From positions 1 through 6,177 of the forward strand of contig JAGCFG010000098.1 in the NCBI GenBank assembly GCA_017650255.1: a DNA stretch of 6,177 nucleotides. The letters run 5' to 3'. Shown here in pieces: positions 4,768-6,177 of the stretch. Numbering within the stretch: the stretch's first letter is position 1; the number at the start of each line of letters is the position of its first letter. The notes below the pieces were generated by a model. It saw only the letters and a list, made by a program, of their open reading frames with translations, did not search any database and was not told where the DNA came from. The position numbers and the translations under genes were made by a program. Source of the DNA: Alphaproteobacteria bacterium. GTDB lineage: Bacteria; Pseudomonadota; Alphaproteobacteria; RF32; CAG-239.

Positions 4768-6177
4768 TTATCTGCGGCTGTCCTTTTTTTCAGCAACCTT
4801 AGCAACCAAAGGATCAACAACCTTTTTATTGTTCTTCCTAACCTCGGCTTTTTCTTCCTTAGACATATCTTCTCTAACCGCTTCCAACGGACTTTTGCCC
4901 TTTGAAACAGCTCTGGATTTTACCACACTCTCCAAATGATCTTTGCGTGCATCCAAAGCCTGTTTGCGAGATGAGTTTCTGTTCTTACTATCATTCATAT
5001 CGTTGAGTTCACGCCCAATTTTAGCAATTTCAGTATCAAAATTCCAACCATACATAGAACCATAAGCATGATAAGCCTCTCCGGCTTCTACCTGCTTCTG
5101 TTTGGCAATTTCAAAGCTTTTACCATCCAAAATTCTACCTCTAAAATCACCCAAATTGGAATTCTGAGCATTTTCTCTGGACTTATCCAAAACTTGATTA
5201 AATTCATCAATTCTTCTGTTTAAGGCCTCTATTCTCTCTTTTTCTTTCGCTCCAAAAAGTATAGGCGGTTTTTGGTCAGATCTTGGCAACCTGACATTTT
5301 CTTGAGGATAATTCATCAAAATTTTTTCAACATTTTCCTTACTCAAATACTCTTCTTTACCTTGAGGTTCTTTAGATTTGCCTTCCTTGGTTTCTTCCCA
5401 AATTCTATCATAAGCAACCTGCAAATCTCTCAACAAATTTCGAGTATTTAAGGCTTTTTGATTCTCATCACCAAGTCGTTTATATTCTTCCGCCTTTTCC
5501 TGCAATTTTTGCAAGTCCTCTTTCTTTGCTTTTCCTTTTGTTTCCATCATTTTTTCCACATAAGCCTTTTCCACTTCGAGATATTTTTCTTTCTCTGCCA
5601 TAGTCAAATGCTTACTAAGAACAACTCCATCACTTTGAACTCGCACTTCATTCTCAGCGGTCTTTTCTGCATTAATCACATAATCGGCAACATCAGCAAC
5701 TGCACGCGAAAAATGACCACGATGTTCCATAGCATATTTTTGAGCTACTTCCGGCTGCTTTTCAAACATTTTTTTCAACCAATAAGCATCTTTATCAGCT
5801 GACGCCAAAGCTTTCTGTGCTGTTGGGCTCAATTTGTCGGCATTGCCGGCATTTATATCTTCATAGATAGCGTGCAAATAAGCATCACTCAGAACAGAAT
5901 CATTACTGGCATTTGGGTCGTTCATATTCCACAATTTTTCGCTCAATTCTTCCATCTGACGAGAAACAGATTTCCTTTCACCTTTCTTATCCTGATCATA
6001 AGGGGATATATATTTTTTTGCATACTGCAATACTAATTTTCTCGCCTTGTCAAAGAACATCAAATCATCGCGATTGATTTCTTTTGCTTGCATAACTCTT
6101 GTTGAGTGATATTGCTTAAAATAATCAGCCTTTACAACAAGGCCCTTCAACAATTTGCCTTCTTTGTCTGCCAAAAC
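4768..6177 (-). CDS. Highly charged, helix-rich hypothetical protein, C-terminal 469 residues (runs off right edge)
   Basis: I do not recognise this protein. The frame is open to the right edge, and the only start-like codon near the edge is a TTG at 6174-6172 with no visible upstream context, so the gene most likely begins outside the window. The visible part ends in TAA. It is very rich in K, E, D, R and Q, contains no cysteine, and has no membrane segment. The longest likely coiled coil covers about residues 191-262 counted from that TTG (MAEKEKYLEVEKAYVEKMME, then KKEDLQKLQEKAEEYKRL). A second helical stretch lies at about 308-338. A less charged, aromatic segment, YHAYGSMYGWNFDTEIAKIG, lies at about 368-387. 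The C-terminus is basic (KNNKKVVDPLVAKVAEKKDSRR). It is convergent with the cold-shock gene and shares its terminator. Structural, scaffold or effector-like roles are possible but nothing in the sequence decides between them. Confidence 0.85.
   Translation of the reverse strand, partial: VLADKEGKLLKGLVVKADYFKQYHSTRVMQAKEINRDDLMFFDKARKLVLQYAKKYISPYDQDKKGERKSVSRQMEELSEKLWNMNDPNASNDSVLSDAYLHAIYEDINAGNADKLSPTAQKALASADKDAYWLKKMFEKQPEVAQKYAMEHRGHFSRAVADVADYVINAEKTAENEVRVQSDGVVLSKHLTMAEKEKYLEVEKAYVEKMMETKGKAKKEDLQKLQEKAEEYKRLGDENQKALNTRNLLRDLQVAYDRIWEETKEGKSKEPQGKEEYLSKENVEKILMNYPQENVRLPRSDQKPPILFGAKEKERIEALNRRIDEFNQVLDKSRENAQNSNLGDFRGRILDGKSFEIAKQKQVEAGEAYHAYGSMYGWNFDTEIAKIGRELNDMNDSKNRNSSRKQALDARKDHLESVVKSRAVSKGKSPLEAVREDMSKEEKAEVRKNNKKVVDPLVAKVAEKKDSRR

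Noticed and set aside
5458..5802. Plus-strand frame encoding a Phe/Leu-rich, membrane-like 114-residue protein
   Set aside because: It is the complement of the K/E-rich coiled coil on the minus strand, which makes Phe/Leu runs automatically; no SD and no promoter seen.
6172..6174. TTG as the true start of the right-edge gene
   Set aside because: The frame stays open through the last codon of the window and no SD can be seen; a gene entering from outside is more likely.

Overview
This window is a compact, AT-rich piece of bacterial chromosome (GC in the upper thirties percent by eye). It holds six protein-coding genes, two of them cut by the window edges, and no rRNA, tRNA, insertion sequence or CRISPR array. 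Genes use standard bacterial signals: Shine-Dalgarno sites 6-9 nt before ATG, sigma70-type promoters, and symmetrical A-tract/T-tract intrinsic terminators. The cold-shock protein resembles alphaproteobacterial ones (the VFVHI-x-AV-x-x-AGL stretch). Together with the low GC and secreted Pro/Ala-rich proteins, this suggests an uncultured, possibly host- or gut-associated alphaproteobacterium. That is an inference from style, not a firm assignment; the prolyl-tRNA synthetase is of the archaeal/eukaryote-like type and argues for caution.

Layout. Minus strand, left edge: the N-terminal 99 codons of an unrecognised protein (1-298) with its own promoter region, then an intrinsic terminator (405-430) closing proS (440-1957). 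Upstream of proS are a strong hairpin and a candidate promoter (1987-2051), then a small secreted helical protein (2052-2402). A 122-bp divergent region (2403-2524) follows; it carries a consensus-perfect promoter for the plus-strand gene 2525-4384. That gene encodes a 619-residue exported protein with a zincin-type HEIGH motif, a duplicated tryptophan-rich module, Pro/Ala linkers and a basic helical tail. A 111-nt leader with a possible SD-masking hairpin precedes a CspA-type cold-shock gene (4496-4699). A shared bidirectional terminator (4720-4749) separates it from a convergent minus-strand gene (4768-6177) encoding a highly charged, cysteine-free, helix-rich protein that enters from beyond the right edge.

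How it fits together. proS and the cold-shock gene are housekeeping or stress functions. The two divergent genes between them both encode probable Sec-exported proteins and share one control region, so they may be co-regulated envelope or host-facing factors. The metalloprotease-like protein is the best candidate for something undescribed. I see no evidence of a multi-gene defence, mobile or biosynthetic system.
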